From NCBI GenBank assembly GCA_903875445.1, contig CAIQWD010000056.1, positions 50,003 through 114,002 on the forward strand: 64,000 nt of DNA, in the 5' to 3' direction. Both the position numbers and the translations under genes were made by a program. Positions 26,154-36,212 of this stretch are shown here, piece after piece. This stretch comes from an uncultured delta proteobacterium (GTDB lineage Bacteria; Desulfobacterota; Desulfobulbia; Desulfobulbales; Desulfocapsaceae). The notes under the pieces were generated by a model, which saw only the letters and a list, made by a program, of their open reading frames with translations, did no database searches and had not been told where the DNA came from. How positions within the stretch are numbered: position 1 is the stretch's first letter; every line of letters starts with the position of its first letter.

Positions 26154-27638
26154 TTGAATTATTCCCTTTTTTCAACGGTATTGCTCCTGGCCGATCTGGT
26201 TATCCGCATCGGATTATCATTTCGGGTAATCATGCGTAAGCGCCCCTATGGTGTATCCCTGGCATGGTTGGTGGTCATCCTCTTGATACCTTTTCTCGGC
26301 GGCTTTTTCTACCTGCTGTTCGGCGAAAATCGGATACCCGAGAGACGTACCGAGCGCGCCAGAGTGTCCTACAAATATTACCAGCGCTGGCTGAAAACCC
26401 TCCGACAACGCGCTCCGGTTTCCTGGACCGGTCTCAATCCCGAATGTGCGCCTCTGCACCGCCAGGCGGAAACCCTGGTCGGTTTGCCGGCCATGGCAGG
26501 CAACAAACTCACCCTCATTACCAACCCGGAAGAGATCACCCGTTCGATCATCGTCGAAATTGAAGGGGCCGTTTCGACCTGTCATTTGCAATTTTATATC
26601 TGGCAGGAGGGTGGCTTGATAGACAGGGTCATAGATGTTTTAATCGCCGCCGCCGCCCGGGGCGTTACCTGTCGCCTACTCCTCGACGCCATCGGCAGCC
26701 GTGACTTTCTCGGCAGCACAACGGCTGCAAGGATGCAGGAGGCCGGTATAAAGGTTCGAGAATCGTTGCCGGCGGGGCTGATCAAGGCCCTCTTTTCCCG
26801 CATTGATATCCGCAACCATCGAAAGATAGTGGTAATCGACGGGAAGATAGCTTTTACCGGCAGCCAAAATATGGTCGACCCGGAGGTTTTTAAAAAAGAT
26901 GCCGGGGTGGGAAACTGGATCGATGTGATGGTCAAGGCGGAGGGACCGGTCGTCGAGAGCCTTGCCGGCACCTTCATCAGTGATTGGTATCTTGACTCCG
27001 AGGAAGACGAGTACCAAAGCGAATCGCTGCAGAAGGATATCGAAACAGTTCGGCAAAAGGGCGATATCCACCCCCTGCCCAGCGCCGGCCAATGCCCGGT
27101 CCAACTTGTTCCTTCCGGTCCGGGATTTGCTCCGGAAACCATTCACAGCCTGTTGCTCACCACCATCTACGCGGCGCGCAAAGAACTGATCATGACCACC
27201 CCTTACTTCATTCCCGACGAGCCCCTGCTTATTGCCTTGAAGGCAGCCGCCCAGCGAGGGGTTCAGGTAACCATCATCGTACCGCAAAGAAATGACTCCA
27301 GGCTGGTCCACTATGCCAGCCAGGCCCGCTTCGAGGAACTTGCCGAATCGGGGGTGAGAATCCAGCTTTTCCATGGCGGACTGCTGCACTCGAAGACCAT
27401 AACCGTTGATCGGAACTTTGCCCTTTTCGGTTCCGTCAACCTCGATATGCGCAGTTTCTGGCTGAATTTTGAAGCCACTCTGTTCATTTACTGCGAAGAT
27501 TTCACTAACCGGCTTTTGGCCGTGCAGAAGAGCTACCTCGATCAATCGCTGGCCCTCGACTTGACAACTTTTTGCCGCCGAGGAAACCTCACAAAATTCA
27601 AGGAAAATGCATGCTTACTGGTGTCACCACTCCTCTGA
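26154..27638 (+). CDS. cls: Cardiolipin synthase
   Basis: Inner-membrane phospholipase D-family enzyme of 494 residues that joins two phosphatidylglycerols to make cardiolipin and glycerol. Two N-terminal membrane segments (LFSTVLLLADLVIRIGLSF and SLAWLVVILLIPFLGGFFYLLFG) precede two PLD domains with HKD motifs: NHRKIVVIDGKIAFTGSQN and LHSKTITVDRNFALFGSVNLDMRSF. The start is TTG at 26154 with GCAGGA seven bases upstream. Length and motif layout match ClsA. Its 3' end overlaps the next gene by 28 bases. Confidence 0.95.
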   Translation: MNYSLFSTVLLLADLVIRIGLSFRVIMRKRPYGVSLAWLVVILLIPFLGGFFYLLFGENRIPERRTERARVSYKYYQRWLKTLRQRAPVSWTGLNPECAPLHRQAETLVGLPAMAGNKLTLITNPEEITRSIIVEIEGAVSTCHLQFYIWQEGGLIDRVIDVLIAAAARGVTCRLLLDAIGSRDFLGSTTAARMQEAGIKVRESLPAGLIKALFSRIDIRNHRKIVVIDGKIAFTGSQNMVDPEVFKKDAGVGNWIDVMVKAEGPVVESLAGTFISDWYLDSEEDEYQSESLQKDIETVRQKGDIHPLPSAGQCPVQLVPSGPGFAPETIHSLLLTTIYAARKELIMTTPYFIPDEPLLIALKAAAQRGVQVTIIVPQRNDSRLVHYASQARFEELAESGVRIQLFHGGLLHSKTITVDRNFALFGSVNLDMRSFWLNFEATLFIYCEDFTNRLLAVQKSYLDQSLALDLTTFCRRGNLTKFKENACLLVSPLL

Positions 27639-28375
27639 TACCGACCCGGATACTGCTGCTCTCCGACATTCACGGCAATTATCCGGCACTGGCAGCCATC
27701 GATCAAGAATTGGACGCCGCGACTTTTGACTCTATCGTCAACTGTGGCGATTCCCTCGTTTACGCCCCTTTCCCCAATGAAACACTGGGCTGGCTGCTCC
27801 GCCATAAGGTCATTTCCATCCTTGGCAATACCGACAAGAAGGTCATCGACATTCTCAAAGGTCAACCGTTCAAAAAACCAAAAAATCCGGAAAAACGCAT
27901 CATGTATTCTTCCACCGCCAAGGCCCTTGACGAGGCAGGACGCCGCGCCCTTTTAACTTTCGGTGAATCGGAATCCCTTGTCCTGCACGATTCATCAAAA
28001 AAACAGCATCGCCTGGGTGTTTTCCATGGCAGCCCCACCGACCCCGAGGAATTCTTATTTGCCGATACCCCGGACGACCGGTTCCATGAACTTGCCGCAA
28101 CTGTCGATTGCCGGATTGTCGTCACCGGTCACTCGCACAGTCCGTATCATAAGTTCCTCTCCGGCGTCCATTTCATCAATCCGGGATCGGCGGGAAGGAT
28201 GTTCGATGGCGATCCGCGGGCAAGTTGTGCAATTCTCGAAATAGCGGAGGAGCGCGTCGAAGTCCACCACCTCAGGATAGGATATGACATAGCCGAAGTC
28301 GTTGCCGCCATACGCCGCCAGCAACTTCCGGAAATCTATGCGACAATGTATTTACAGGGTAGAAAACTGAATTGA
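27611..28375 (+). CDS. YfcE/MJ0936-type metallophosphoesterase
   Basis: Cytoplasmic metal-dependent phosphoesterase of 254 residues. Metal-binding motifs are ILLLSDIHGNYPAL (DxH), NCGDSLVYAP (GD), ILGNTDKK (GN[TD]), HGSP and TGHSHSPYH (GHSH). I use ATG 27611 with AAGGA upstream, inside the end of the cardiolipin synthase gene; the ORF-track start at 27572 is 13 codons earlier. The family hydrolyses phosphodiesters or nucleotides and the natural substrate is unknown. Confidence 0.9.
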   Translation: MLTGVTTPLIPTRILLLSDIHGNYPALAAIDQELDAATFDSIVNCGDSLVYAPFPNETLGWLLRHKVISILGNTDKKVIDILKGQPFKKPKNPEKRIMYSSTAKALDEAGRRALLTFGESESLVLHDSSKKQHRLGVFHGSPTDPEEFLFADTPDDRFHELAATVDCRIVVTGHSHSPYHKFLSGVHFINPGSAGRMFDGDPRASCAILEIAEERVEVHHLRIGYDIAEVVAAIRRQQLPEIYATMYLQGRKLN

Positions 28376-28412
28376 TCAATTTTTTCAACCTCTACAAACA
28401 AGGGCAATCAAT

Positions 28413-29321
28413 ATGAGTAAAAAGAAGAGCGACAACAAGGGAAAACATGCCATAGAGGATTTCAGACTCGCCGAGGGAACCGCCGCTGACAACATTCTCA
28501 CCCAGAATAGCGACGAAACAACAGCTATCAACATTAAAAATTCCCAGCTGCAGTACGAAATAGAGTTAAAAAAACTGCAGATAGAGCTGATGAAACTGCA
28601 AAACTCGATGAAGGTCAACGGTCAGCGAGTTCTGGCGATCTTTGAAGGACGAGATGCCGCCGGCAAGGGTGGCACCATAAAGAGGATTACCGCCAATCTC
28701 AATCCCCGCAGCGCCCGCGTCGTCGCTCTGATGAAACCGAATGAGACGGAGATGACCCAATGGTATTTCCAACGCTACGTCACCCATCTCCCCTCGGCCG
28801 GCGAAATTGTCATTTTCGACCGCAGCTGGTACAATCGGGCCATGGTCGAGCCGATTATGGGCTTCTGCACCGATGAGCAAAACAAACGGTTTCTGAAAGA
28901 CGTGCCCTTGTTTGAAGAAATGCTGGTCAAGGATGGCATCAAGCTTTTCAAGTTTTATTTTTCCGTCTCAAAAGAGATGCAGAAGGGACGCTTCGATTCG
29001 CGCAAAGAAGATCCCTTAAAACAATACAAACTCTCTCCGGTCGACAATCTGGCACAAGAATACTGGAATCAGTACTCCGTCCGCAAGTTCCAGATGCTCT
29101 CCGAAACCAACCGGACCATTGCTCCCTGGACAATTATCCGTTCAGACGATAAAAAGAAGGCCCGCCTCAACTGTATGAAACATATTCTCAGCCACTTGGG
29201 GTATGAAGACAAGCTGCCACTGGAAAAATTGGAGACCGATCCGAAAGTGGTAATCTCAGGCATCGATGAATTGAAACACATGGAAGACAATTTGATGCGG
29301 CCGGAGCAATTGCACGGATAG
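28413..29321 (+). CDS. ppk2: Polyphosphate kinase 2 family protein
   Basis: One-domain PPK2 of 302 residues that moves phosphate between polyphosphate and nucleotides. Walker A is EGRDAAGKGGTIKR (from about residue 78), Walker B VIFDRSWYNRA, and the lid region contains RFDSRKEDPLKQYKLSP. A 60-residue N-terminal extension is charged and probably flexible. PPK2 enzymes may act on GDP, ADP or AMP and the class cannot be fixed by eye. It is the last gene of the plus-strand group and converges on secA. Confidence 0.93.
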   Translation: MSKKKSDNKGKHAIEDFRLAEGTAADNILTQNSDETTAINIKNSQLQYEIELKKLQIELMKLQNSMKVNGQRVLAIFEGRDAAGKGGTIKRITANLNPRSARVVALMKPNETEMTQWYFQRYVTHLPSAGEIVIFDRSWYNRAMVEPIMGFCTDEQNKRFLKDVPLFEEMLVKDGIKLFKFYFSVSKEMQKGRFDSRKEDPLKQYKLSPVDNLAQEYWNQYSVRKFQMLSETNRTIAPWTIIRSDDKKKARLNCMKHILSHLGYEDKLPLEKLETDPKVVISGIDELKHMEDNLMRPEQLHG

Positions 29322-29343
29322 CACTTCACCCCCCCTCAAAACG

Positions 29344-29376
29344 AAAAAAGGGGCTGGCACACATGGCGCCAGCCCC
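29344..29376 (-). terminator. Rho-independent terminator downstream of secA
   Basis: On the minus strand GGGGCTGGC pairs with GCCAGCCCC and is followed by a run of six T (the A run at 29344-29349 here). It would stop transcripts coming from secA and lies just after ppk2. Confidence 0.85.
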
Positions 29377-29451
29377 CACCAACCTGAAGAGCTTTCGACT
29401 TCTAAGCCGTCGTACAACAATAATTAATCCGTTTCCATGTCATGAACGACA

Positions 29452-29508
29452 TAAGGGGCCGTAAAGAAATGGTCAAAATTGTAACAGTTATTTCTTAACG
29501 GCCCCTAA
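29452..29508. repeat. Inverted repeat overlapping the secA stop codon
   Basis: TAAGGGGCCGTAAAGAAAT pairs with ATTTCTTAACGGCCCCT across a loop of about 19 bases, with one internal mismatch. It includes the secA stop codon, so the hairpin forms at the end of the secA coding region. It is a candidate mRNA stability element in addition to the terminator at 29344. Confidence 0.6.
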
Positions 29509-32057
29509 GCTTCCTTGCCGCAACACCTCTTGTATTTCTTGCCGGAACCACAGGTACACAGGGCGTTTCTGCCGATCTTATCGACTTCACGCCGCACCGG
29601 TTTAGGTGGCTGAGGAGCCTCCCCAGCCGCGCCTCTGTTCAGGCGTAACTGTTCCTGCTCCTGCTTACGGCGACGCTCTTCTTCCATACGCTCGACATCA
29701 TCCTCACGGACAATACGGACACGCATCAAACTGGATATGGTTTGGGCCTTCACCGTTTCGATCATACTTTGAAACATTTCAAATCCTTCACGTTTATATT
29801 CGTTGAGAGGATTTTTCTGACCGTAACCGCGTAGGCCAATGCCTTCCTTTAAATGATCCATAGACAGGAGGTGGTCTTTCCAGTGGCTGTCGACCACCTG
29901 GAGGAGTATCAGTTTTTCGATCTGGCGCTGGGTTTCCGGTCCGTTGTTGATATCCTGGGCAGCATAAGCCTGTTTCACAAAATCGAGGGTTTTCTCTCGG
30001 AAAGAATCGTGGTTCAGACCTGTTACTTCCTCCTCCGACCACTCCGGAAGAGTATGAAATACCTCCCCCATCCGGGCTTTAAATTCCGGCCATTGCCATT
30101 CCTGCGAGTCAAGCCGTTCCTGATAGAATTCGCCGGTCACACCATCAACCAGATCCTCAATCATATCCTGGACTACCTGCACTACATCTTCTCCGACCAA
30201 GACATCGCGCCGCTGCCGGTAAATGATCTCCCGCTGCTTGTTCATAACATCGTCATATTCAAGCAGATGTTTGCGGATATCGAAGTTATGACCTTCGACC
30301 TTGCGTTGAGCATTCTCGATGGCTCGGGAGATCATGCCATGCTCGATCGGCTCATCCTCTTCCATCCCAAGTTTGTTCATGATGCCGCTGATCCGGTCGG
30401 AGCCGAAGATACGCAACAGATCATCCTCAAGAGAGAGATAAAACCTGGAAGACCCCGGATCTCCCTGGCGTCCGGCCCGCCCACGCAGCTGGTTGTCGAT
30501 CCGCCGCGATTCATGGCGGGAAGTCCCAAGGATATGCAGGCCGCCGACCTCGACAACGCCTGGTCCAAGCTTGATATCCGTGCCGCGTCCGGCCATATTG
30601 GTGGCAATAGTTACCTTACCCAGTTGCCCGGCACCGGCGATGATCTCCGCCTCTCGTTCATGATGCTTGGCATTGAGGACCTCATGCTCGACCTTGATCT
30701 TTTTCAGCATGGTGGAAATCTTCTCGCTGACGTCGATGGAGATGGTTCCCACCAGAACCGGTTGGCCTTTGGTGTGCAGCTCGCCGATTTCCTTGATCAC
30801 CGCCCGGTACTTGGCCGCTTCGTTTTTATAGATAACGTCGGCAAAATCAATCCTGACCATCGGCTGGTTGGTCGGCATGACCACGACGTCGAGATTGTAG
30901 ATCTTCTTGAACTCGGCGGCCTCGGTATCGGCGGTACCGGTCATACCCGCCAGCTTTTTATACATCCGGAAGTAGTTCTGAAAGGTGATGGAGGCAAGGG
31001 TCTGGTTTTCCTGCTCGATCTTCACTCTTTCTTTCGCTTCCAGCGCCTGATGCAGTCCATCGCTGTATCGCCGCCCCTCCATGGTCCGACCGGTAAATTC
31101 ATCGACAATAATAACCTGATTGTCGCGAACAATATAATCGACATCCTTTTTGAAGAGGATATGGGCCTTTAAAGACTGGTTGAGATGGTGGAGTTTCTCG
31201 ATGTTTATCGGGTCGTAGAGATTATCCACCTCGAGCATCTCTTCGCCGAGAGCAACACCCTCCTCGGTCATGGAAACCTGTTTGGCCTTCTCATCGACGG
31301 TGTAGTGCTCATCTATTTTAAATTTCGGGATAATCCGGTCGACGTTTTTATACAAGTCGGTGGAAAGCTCCGCCGGCCCGGAAATGATCAGAGGGGTTCT
31401 CGCCTCATCGATGAGGATAGAGTCAACCTCATCGACGATGGCGTAGTTAAAGCCGCGCTGGCAGTAATCGCTCAGCTCGAATTTCATATTATCGCGCAGA
31501 TAGTCGAAGCCGAACTCGTTATTGGTGCCGTAGGTAATATCGGCCGCATAGGCGGCGCGCCGTTCGGCATCGTTCAGACCATGGATGATTTTTCCACAGT
31601 TCATCCCGAGAAAATTGTAAATTTGGCCCATCCATTGACTGTCACGGGCTGCCAGGTAATCATTGACGGTTACCAGGTGCACCCCTTTTCCGCTCAAGCC
31701 ATTGAGATAGACGGCGAGTGTCGATGTCAGGGTTTTACCTTCACCGGTCCTCATTTCGGCAATTTTGCCCTGATGCAGTACTATTCCACCCAGCAGCTGT
31801 ACATCGAAATGGCGTTCGCCGAGAACCCGTTTGCCCGCCTCCCGGACCACCGCAAAGGCCTCCGGCAACAGATCGTCGAGAGACTCACCTTTTTCCAGCC
31901 GCTCCTTGAACAGTACCGTTTTTGCCGCGAGAGATGCATCGTCCAGGACCTGGATTTCCTCTTCCAGTCCGTTTATCCGCGCCACGAGAGGTCTGAGTTG
32001 TTTAAGGTACCTGTCGTTACTGCTGCCAAAAACCTTCGTGAGTATTTTTCCGATCAT
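29505..32057 (-). CDS. secA: Preprotein translocase ATPase SecA
   Basis: Motor ATPase of the Sec pathway, 850 residues, acting with SecYEG at the inner membrane. The DEAD-like motor has MRTGEGKT near residue 103 and the [20 protein letters not shown] segment. The second motor half has [10 protein letters not shown] and [17 protein letters not shown]. The C-terminal zinc site [15 protein letters not shown] is complete, so SecB or ribosome binding is possible. Standard length; ATG start. It lies downstream of argS and a small membrane protein gene on the same strand. Confidence 0.98.
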   Translation of the reverse strand: MIGKILTKVFGSSNDRYLKQLRPLVARINGLEEEIQVLDDASLAAKTVLFKERLEKGESLDDLLPEAFAVVREAGKRVLGERHFDVQLLGGIVLHQGKIAEMRTGEGKTLTSTLAVYLNGLSGKGVHLVTVNDYLAARDSQWMGQIYNFLGMNCGKIIHGLNDAERRAAYAADITYGTNNEFGFDYLRDNMKFELSDYCQRGFNYAIVDEVDSILIDEARTPLIISGPAELSTDLYKNVDRIIPKFKIDEHYTVDEKAKQVSMTEEGVALGEEMLEVDNLYDPINIEKLHHLNQSLKAHILFKKDVDYIVRDNQVIIVDEFTGRTMEGRRYSDGLHQALEAKERVKIEQENQTLASITFQNYFRMYKKLAGMTGTADTEAAEFKKIYNLDVVVMPTNQPMVRIDFADVIYKNEAAKYRAVIKEIGELHTKGQPVLVGTISIDVSEKISTMLKKIKVEHEVLNAKHHEREAEIIAGAGQLGKVTIATNMAGRGTDIKLGPGVVEVGGLHILGTSRHESRRIDNQLRGRAGRQGDPGSSRFYLSLEDDLLRIFGSDRISGIMNKLGMEEDEPIEHGMISRAIENAQRKVEGHNFDIRKHLLEYDDVMNKQREIIYRQRRDVLVGEDVVQVVQDMIEDLVDGVTGEFYQERLDSQEWQWPEFKARMGEVFHTLPEWSEEEVTGLNHDSFREKTLDFVKQAYAAQDINNGPETQRQIEKLILLQVVDSHWKDHLLSMDHLKEGIGLRGYGQKNPLNEYKREGFEMFQSMIETVKAQTISSLMRVRIVREDDVERMEEERRRKQEQEQLRLNRGAAGEAPQPPKPVRREVDKIGRNALCTCGSGKKYKRCCGKEA

Positions 32058-32183
32058 AGTATTCAGCCTGTTGTGGTATGTAAATCGTCCTCAAATAAGC
32101 ATTATCAAATGCATATCGTCTCGGAAGCAGGTCTGCTCCCCGTCCTTTGTCGTCCCGAACATTCTTTCACCCAAGGTCCCACC

Positions 32184-32429
32184 CTATTCCGTTTTCTTCA
32201 GGCTCTTCTTTTCCGCCTTGATCACTGGTGGTTCCGGGACTTTGCTTTTCTCCTCGGTGACCAAGGCCTTTTTCTCATAGGTGGGCAGGAGAAGCGATTG
32301 CCCGGCCCATACGCCAAGCAGAAACATCCACAGAAAAAGGCAAAAAACGATCACCGCAACACCGGCAATCGCACTTTTAGTCAGCTCAAACCTGATCTTT
32401 TTTGCCTGATTTTTTCTTACCGTAGCCAT
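32184..32429 (-). CDS. Small membrane protein, SPOR-protein-like N-terminus
   Basis: Protein of 81 residues from the ATG at 32429 (MATVRKNQAKKIRFELTKSA). It has one membrane segment (GVAVIVFCLFLWMFLLGVWAGQSLLLP) and a charged Lys/Glu/Pro tail. In related deltaproteobacteria a longer protein with this N-terminus and a C-terminal SPOR domain often follows argS. Here no SPOR domain follows, and the sequence up to secA shows none in any frame, so it is a short variant or a truncated relic. Topology would place the tail in the periplasm or cytoplasm depending on charge; the basic N-terminus suggests N-in. Confidence 0.65.
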   Translation of the reverse strand: MATVRKNQAKKIRFELTKSAIAGVAVIVFCLFLWMFLLGVWAGQSLLLPTYEKKALVTEEKSKVPEPPVIKAEKKSLKKTE

Positions 32430-32443
32430 CAGGACCAACCGTT

Positions 32444-34102
32444 CTACATTCTTTCCGGAGCGGACAAGCCGACCATGTTCAGACCGTTTCTCAACACCCC
32501 CTGCAGGGCTTTTATCAGACAGAGCCTGGCCCGACTGAGAGGCAGATCGTCGGTAATAACTTTGTGCTTGTTATAGTAGCTGTGCAACTGGCCGGCAAGC
32601 TCCATGAGATAAAAAATGATTTTATGCGGTGCCAACTCCAGGGCACTGTTCTCAACGGTTGCCGGGAAGGTTGACAGGGTTTTCAGCAGTTTCAGCTCTT
32701 CCGGCTCAACCAACAGGGCCGTCTCGGTTGTGGCAGGATCGACCTCGGCAAGCCCTTTTTCCGCAGCCTGACGGAGGATTGAACAGAGTCTCGCGTAGCC
32801 GTATTGCACATAGTAGACCGGATTTTCTTGGCTCTCCTTGGTTGCTAAAGCGAGATCGAACTCCATCTGGCTATCGGCTTTGCGCATCATAAAGAAGAAG
32901 CGGACCGGGTCCACTCCCACCTCGTCGATAAGTTCATCGACTGTGACGAAATTGGCCTTGCGGGTGGACATCTTCACCGTCTTGCCATCCCGGGTCAGCG
33001 TAACAAACTGATGCAAAACCACCGTCACCTTGCCCGGATCATAACCGAGAGCGCTGACCCCGGCGAGAACATCCGGTACCGTGGCAATATGGTCGGAACC
33101 GAAGATATCGATGAGCCAGTCAAAATTGCGGCGGAACTTTTCCCGGTGATAGGCAATGTCCGGCAATCGATAGGTCGGCTCCCCGGAGCTTTTGATGATG
33201 ACCCGGTCCTGTTCGTGGCCGAAGGCGGTGGTTTTGAACCACACCGCGTTATCCTTTTCGTAGACATAGCCTTTGTCGCGGAGAATGGCAACGACATCGT
33301 CGATATGGCCATTTTCATACAGGGAATGCTCGTTGTAATAGTTGTCGAAAACGATCCCCAGGCGTTCAAGGGTGGCGGAGATATCCTTAAAAATGTGTTC
33401 CTCAGCCTGCTTCTTGAACGGAGTCACATCGGCATGGTTCTTGAGAGAATCCCCATGTTCGTCGATAAGTGATTGGGCGATGTCAACGATGTATTGGCCT
33501 TGATAGCCATCCTCCGGAAACTCACTCTTTTCTCCCAGCAGCTCCAGATATCTGGCCCGGGTCGACTCGCCGAGAACGCGCATCTGCCGACCGGCATCGT
33601 TGAAGTAGTATTCGCGGAAAACATCGTGGCCGGTAGCCGTTAGCAGCCTGGCGATGGAATCGCCAAGAATCGCCTGCCTGCCGTGACCGACGCTCAGCGG
33701 TCCAGTAGGATTGGCGCTGACAAATTCGACCATGACCCGGCGCTTGCCGCCGATCGTACTTTTGCCGAAGTTTTCGCCGGCCGCGAAAATTGTCGGAATG
33801 AGCCGACGCCACACCTCGGGATTGATGAAGATATTAATAAATCCGGGACCGGCAATATCGACGCGGGCAATAAGGTCGCTATCCTTCGCCAGTTTTTCGA
33901 CTATGATTTTCGCGAAGTCCCGTGGGTTTTTCTTCTCGGCACCGGCCACAACCAAGGCCATATTGGTGGAGAAATCGCCCATCCCCTCATGCTTGGGAAG
34001 TTCGACGGTAAATTTAGCGGCGGCGCCATTTGTCCACAGGCCCTCGGCAACGCCCTGGTCAAAACACCCATCAAGCGCATCTTTCAATCGTGCTCGGATC
34101 AT
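32444..34102 (-). CDS. argS: Arginyl-tRNA synthetase
   Basis: Class I aminoacyl-tRNA synthetase of 552 residues. It has the N-terminal Arg-tRNA additional domain, a HIGH-like motif in SANPTGPLSVGHGRQAILGDS, a KMSKS-equivalent KMSTRKANF and a C-terminal DALR anticodon-binding domain ending in LSAPERM. Length and domains are normal. The alanine racemase gene ends five bases upstream, so the two are likely co-transcribed. Confidence 0.97.
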   Translation of the reverse strand: MIRARLKDALDGCFDQGVAEGLWTNGAAAKFTVELPKHEGMGDFSTNMALVVAGAEKKNPRDFAKIIVEKLAKDSDLIARVDIAGPGFINIFINPEVWRRLIPTIFAAGENFGKSTIGGKRRVMVEFVSANPTGPLSVGHGRQAILGDSIARLLTATGHDVFREYYFNDAGRQMRVLGESTRARYLELLGEKSEFPEDGYQGQYIVDIAQSLIDEHGDSLKNHADVTPFKKQAEEHIFKDISATLERLGIVFDNYYNEHSLYENGHIDDVVAILRDKGYVYEKDNAVWFKTTAFGHEQDRVIIKSSGEPTYRLPDIAYHREKFRRNFDWLIDIFGSDHIATVPDVLAGVSALGYDPGKVTVVLHQFVTLTRDGKTVKMSTRKANFVTVDELIDEVGVDPVRFFFMMRKADSQMEFDLALATKESQENPVYYVQYGYARLCSILRQAAEKGLAEVDPATTETALLVEPEELKLLKTLSTFPATVENSALELAPHKIIFYLMELAGQLHSYYNKHKVITDDLPLSRARLCLIKALQGVLRNGLNMVGLSAPERM

Positions 34103-34107
34103 TGCTG

Positions 34108-35277
34108 TTACTCGATATATTCTCGTTGATTATTATTGCCAAGCAGACAAAGCACTTCATAGCTGATGCTTGTCATTCCTTCCGCCAGGTCCTCGGCACT
34201 GATGACCTCGCTACCCTGACGACCCATCACAACGACCTCGTCACCGGCCCGGACATCTTCTATTCCGGTTACATCTACCATGCACATATTCATGCAGACC
34301 CGGCCGAGCACCGGTACTCGCCGCCCGTGGATCAACACCTGGCCGCGATTGGAGAATAACCGGGAAAATCCGTCCTCATAGCCGACGGGCAAAACCGCCA
34401 GGGTAATCGGCCCCTCGGCGCGGTAGGTATGGCCGTAACTGACTCCGCTTCCGGCGGGAAGGGTCTTCACCTGCATGATTCTGGTGACAAAAGACATCGC
34501 GGGTATCAAGTTTGCCGCATTTTTATCATCCCCCACACTGCGTCCCGCGGGATGGTATCCGTACAGAGCAATGCCACTGCGCACTATGTCACAGTAGCTG
34601 GCGGGGAAATTAAGCACTGCGCCGGAATTAGCAATGTGGCAGATACCGCCGAACCGGCTTTTTATCTCCCGGCAAACCTCGGAAAAGATTTGGTAGCCTC
34701 GGGCGGTGCTCGCCGAGCCGGAGATGTCGGCCTCGGGGAAATGGCTCATCATACCGGCTATCCTGATGCCCGGCAAGGTGGCAATCCCGGCAACAAACCC
34801 TGGCAATTCGTCCGGCAACCAGCCTAATCGGCTCATCCCCGAATCAATTTTGATATGGACGCCGATTTCCTGCCCCAAGGCCGTCGCCTTATCCGCCAGA
34901 AGGCGGGCTGTTTCATAGGTGTATATGACCGGAATGAGGTCATAACGAAAGAGCAGCTCGATATCCTCGGGGAGAAAACCAAGGGTGACATAGATTGCTC
35001 CTTTGATGCCCGCCTCTCGGAGGATGACCGCTTCACGTAGTTCGGCAACCCCGAAGGTGCCACAGCCGGCGCGGGCAAAGGCGCGGGCGGCCATAACCAT
35101 GCCGTGTCCGTAGGCATCCGCCTTGACCATCGCCATCACCGGCACATCCGTCCCGGCGAGGTTCTTGATAACAGTGTAATTGTGTTGCAAGGCCGAGCTG
35201 CTTACTCGTATGCAATTAAAGGATTTTTCATTCATGCCGGTAACAACGGGGGTGGGGGAAATTACCGCTTCAGCCAT
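34108..35277 (-). CDS. alr: Alanine racemase
   Basis: PLP enzyme of 389 residues that makes D-alanine for peptidoglycan. The PLP lysine is K52 in MVKADAYGHG, and the catalytic Tyr lies in GSGVSYGHTYRAE. The N-terminal TIM barrel and C-terminal beta domain (VLPVGYEDGFSRLFSNRGQVLIHGRRVPVLGRVCMNMCMVDVTG) are both intact. I chose ATG 35277 (GGAAAG just upstream) rather than the ORF-track start, because the earlier region overlaps the coding frame of the neighbouring membrane protein. That membrane gene ends inside this start region. Confidence 0.96.
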   Translation of the reverse strand: MAEAVISPTPVVTGMNEKSFNCIRVSSSALQHNYTVIKNLAGTDVPVMAMVKADAYGHGMVMAARAFARAGCGTFGVAELREAVILREAGIKGAIYVTLGFLPEDIELLFRYDLIPVIYTYETARLLADKATALGQEIGVHIKIDSGMSRLGWLPDELPGFVAGIATLPGIRIAGMMSHFPEADISGSASTARGYQIFSEVCREIKSRFGGICHIANSGAVLNFPASYCDIVRSGIALYGYHPAGRSVGDDKNAANLIPAMSFVTRIMQVKTLPAGSGVSYGHTYRAEGPITLAVLPVGYEDGFSRLFSNRGQVLIHGRRVPVLGRVCMNMCMVDVTGIEDVRAGDEVVVMGRQGSEVISAEDLAEGMTSISYEVLCLLGNNNQREYIE

Positions 35278-35693
35278 TCTTTCCAGGCGAGCCTGCTGGA
35301 TAAAAGCAGCGCCCAACCAATGGTGAAATAAAAAAAGCAGAGCAGCTGAACGGGAAAAGAAGAGTTCCGCAAAATAACACCCAAACTCATCATGCACAAT
35401 ACCAATAACCATGTTTTGCTTGAGTAAACCGCGCCGAGGCAGGTACCATCGGCAAAATTGAGAATACGATCGATCCCGCGTCGGGCAGATTTATCGAGTA
35501 TCCAAAACGACTTAATACTGCCTGCAAGAATTCCCGCGGCAATGATGAGGGGATGAGAGTCGGGAAGTTGATACCAACGATAGCCTCCTTTTACCAGTAA
35601 AAGCAGGCCAATGACCGTCCATAGACAGGCGGAGGATAAGAGCAGGGTATTCCTTCGCACCGCCGGTTTGAACCGAGCTATCCCTTTCAGCAT
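35262..35693 (-). CDS. Small inner-membrane protein, unknown function
   Basis: About 143 residues from ATG 35693 (MLKGIARFKPAVRR). The ORF-track start at 35726 falls inside a terminator stem and is rejected. There are four hydrophobic segments (LLLSSACLWTVIGLLLLV, HPLIIAAGILAGSIKSFWIL, TWLLVLCMMSLGVIL and LCFFYFTIGWALLLSSRLAW). No family was recognised with confidence. Its end overlaps the alr start by 16 bases, consistent with translational coupling. Confidence 0.7.
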   Translation of the reverse strand: MLKGIARFKPAVRRNTLLLSSACLWTVIGLLLLVKGGYRWYQLPDSHPLIIAAGILAGSIKSFWILDKSARRGIDRILNFADGTCLGAVYSSKTWLLVLCMMSLGVILRNSSFPVQLLCFFYFTIGWALLLSSRLAWKEWLKR

Positions 35694-35718
35694 CTCCACC
35701 CCATCAACACCAATAAGA

Positions 35719-35750
35719 AAGCCCATCCCCCTTGTTCAGGAGATGGGCTT
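35719..35750 (-). terminator. Terminator downstream of the ferredoxin gene
   Basis: On the minus strand AAGCCCATC pairs with GATGGGCTT across a 14-base loop, followed by a short TCTTATT. It ends the ferredoxin transcript and separates it from the membrane-protein/alr/argS genes. Confidence 0.65.
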
Positions 35751-35778
35751 GTCCATTTCGGATGAGACGTAATCGAAC

Positions 35779-35964
35779 TTAAATTTCGTTTACGGTGATA
35801 GCACCCTCGGGGCAGACTTCAACACAGGTCTCACAACCGAGACACTCATCGGCCTCGGCAGGCTCGGCTTTGCCGTCTTCCATTACAAACACCTGAGCCG
35901 GGCAAGCAGCTACACATTCCTCGTCGCCGATGCACTTATCTTTGTCAACTATTACCTCAAACAT
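35779..35964 (-). CDS. Two-cluster ferredoxin, one cluster with Asp in a Cys position
   Basis: Electron carrier of 61 residues. The second motif is a complete [4Fe-4S] site, C41-x2-C44-x2-C47-x3-C51-P. The first motif reads C11-I-G-D14-E-E-C17-x3-C21-P: the second ligand is Asp14 instead of Cys. Asp at this place is known from Pyrococcus furiosus ferredoxin, where the cluster can convert between three- and four-iron forms. The gene stands alone between terminator and promoter regions, so it is likely monocistronic. Confidence 0.93.
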   Translation of the reverse strand: MFEVIVDKDKCIGDEECVAACPAQVFVMEDGKAEPAEADECLGCETCVEVCPEGAITVNEI

Positions 35965-36212
35965 AATTCACCTCCAGAAGTGAGATTTAAAAAAAAGTAT
36001 TCATGATACTTAATCGTCAGTTCGAACACAGTCCCGAACCCGTCGTCAATATTCGATGTATGCTGTAATTCACGGCCAGATTTTTGTCAAGCAAAAACGG
36101 CTTCCGATTGCAAACCGGTTTAAGTCTGTAAACAATATGATTTATAATGTGTTTTCCAAATGTTACACAACAAACAACAGTATTTCAGTGATGGTTGAGT
36201 CGTACATATCTC

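Noticed and set aside
29853-31172. 439-residue plus-strand ORF
   Set aside because: Antisense to SecA; no domain and no ribosome binding site.
31185-32576. 463-residue plus-strand ORF
   Set aside because: Antisense to secA, the small membrane protein and the end of argS.
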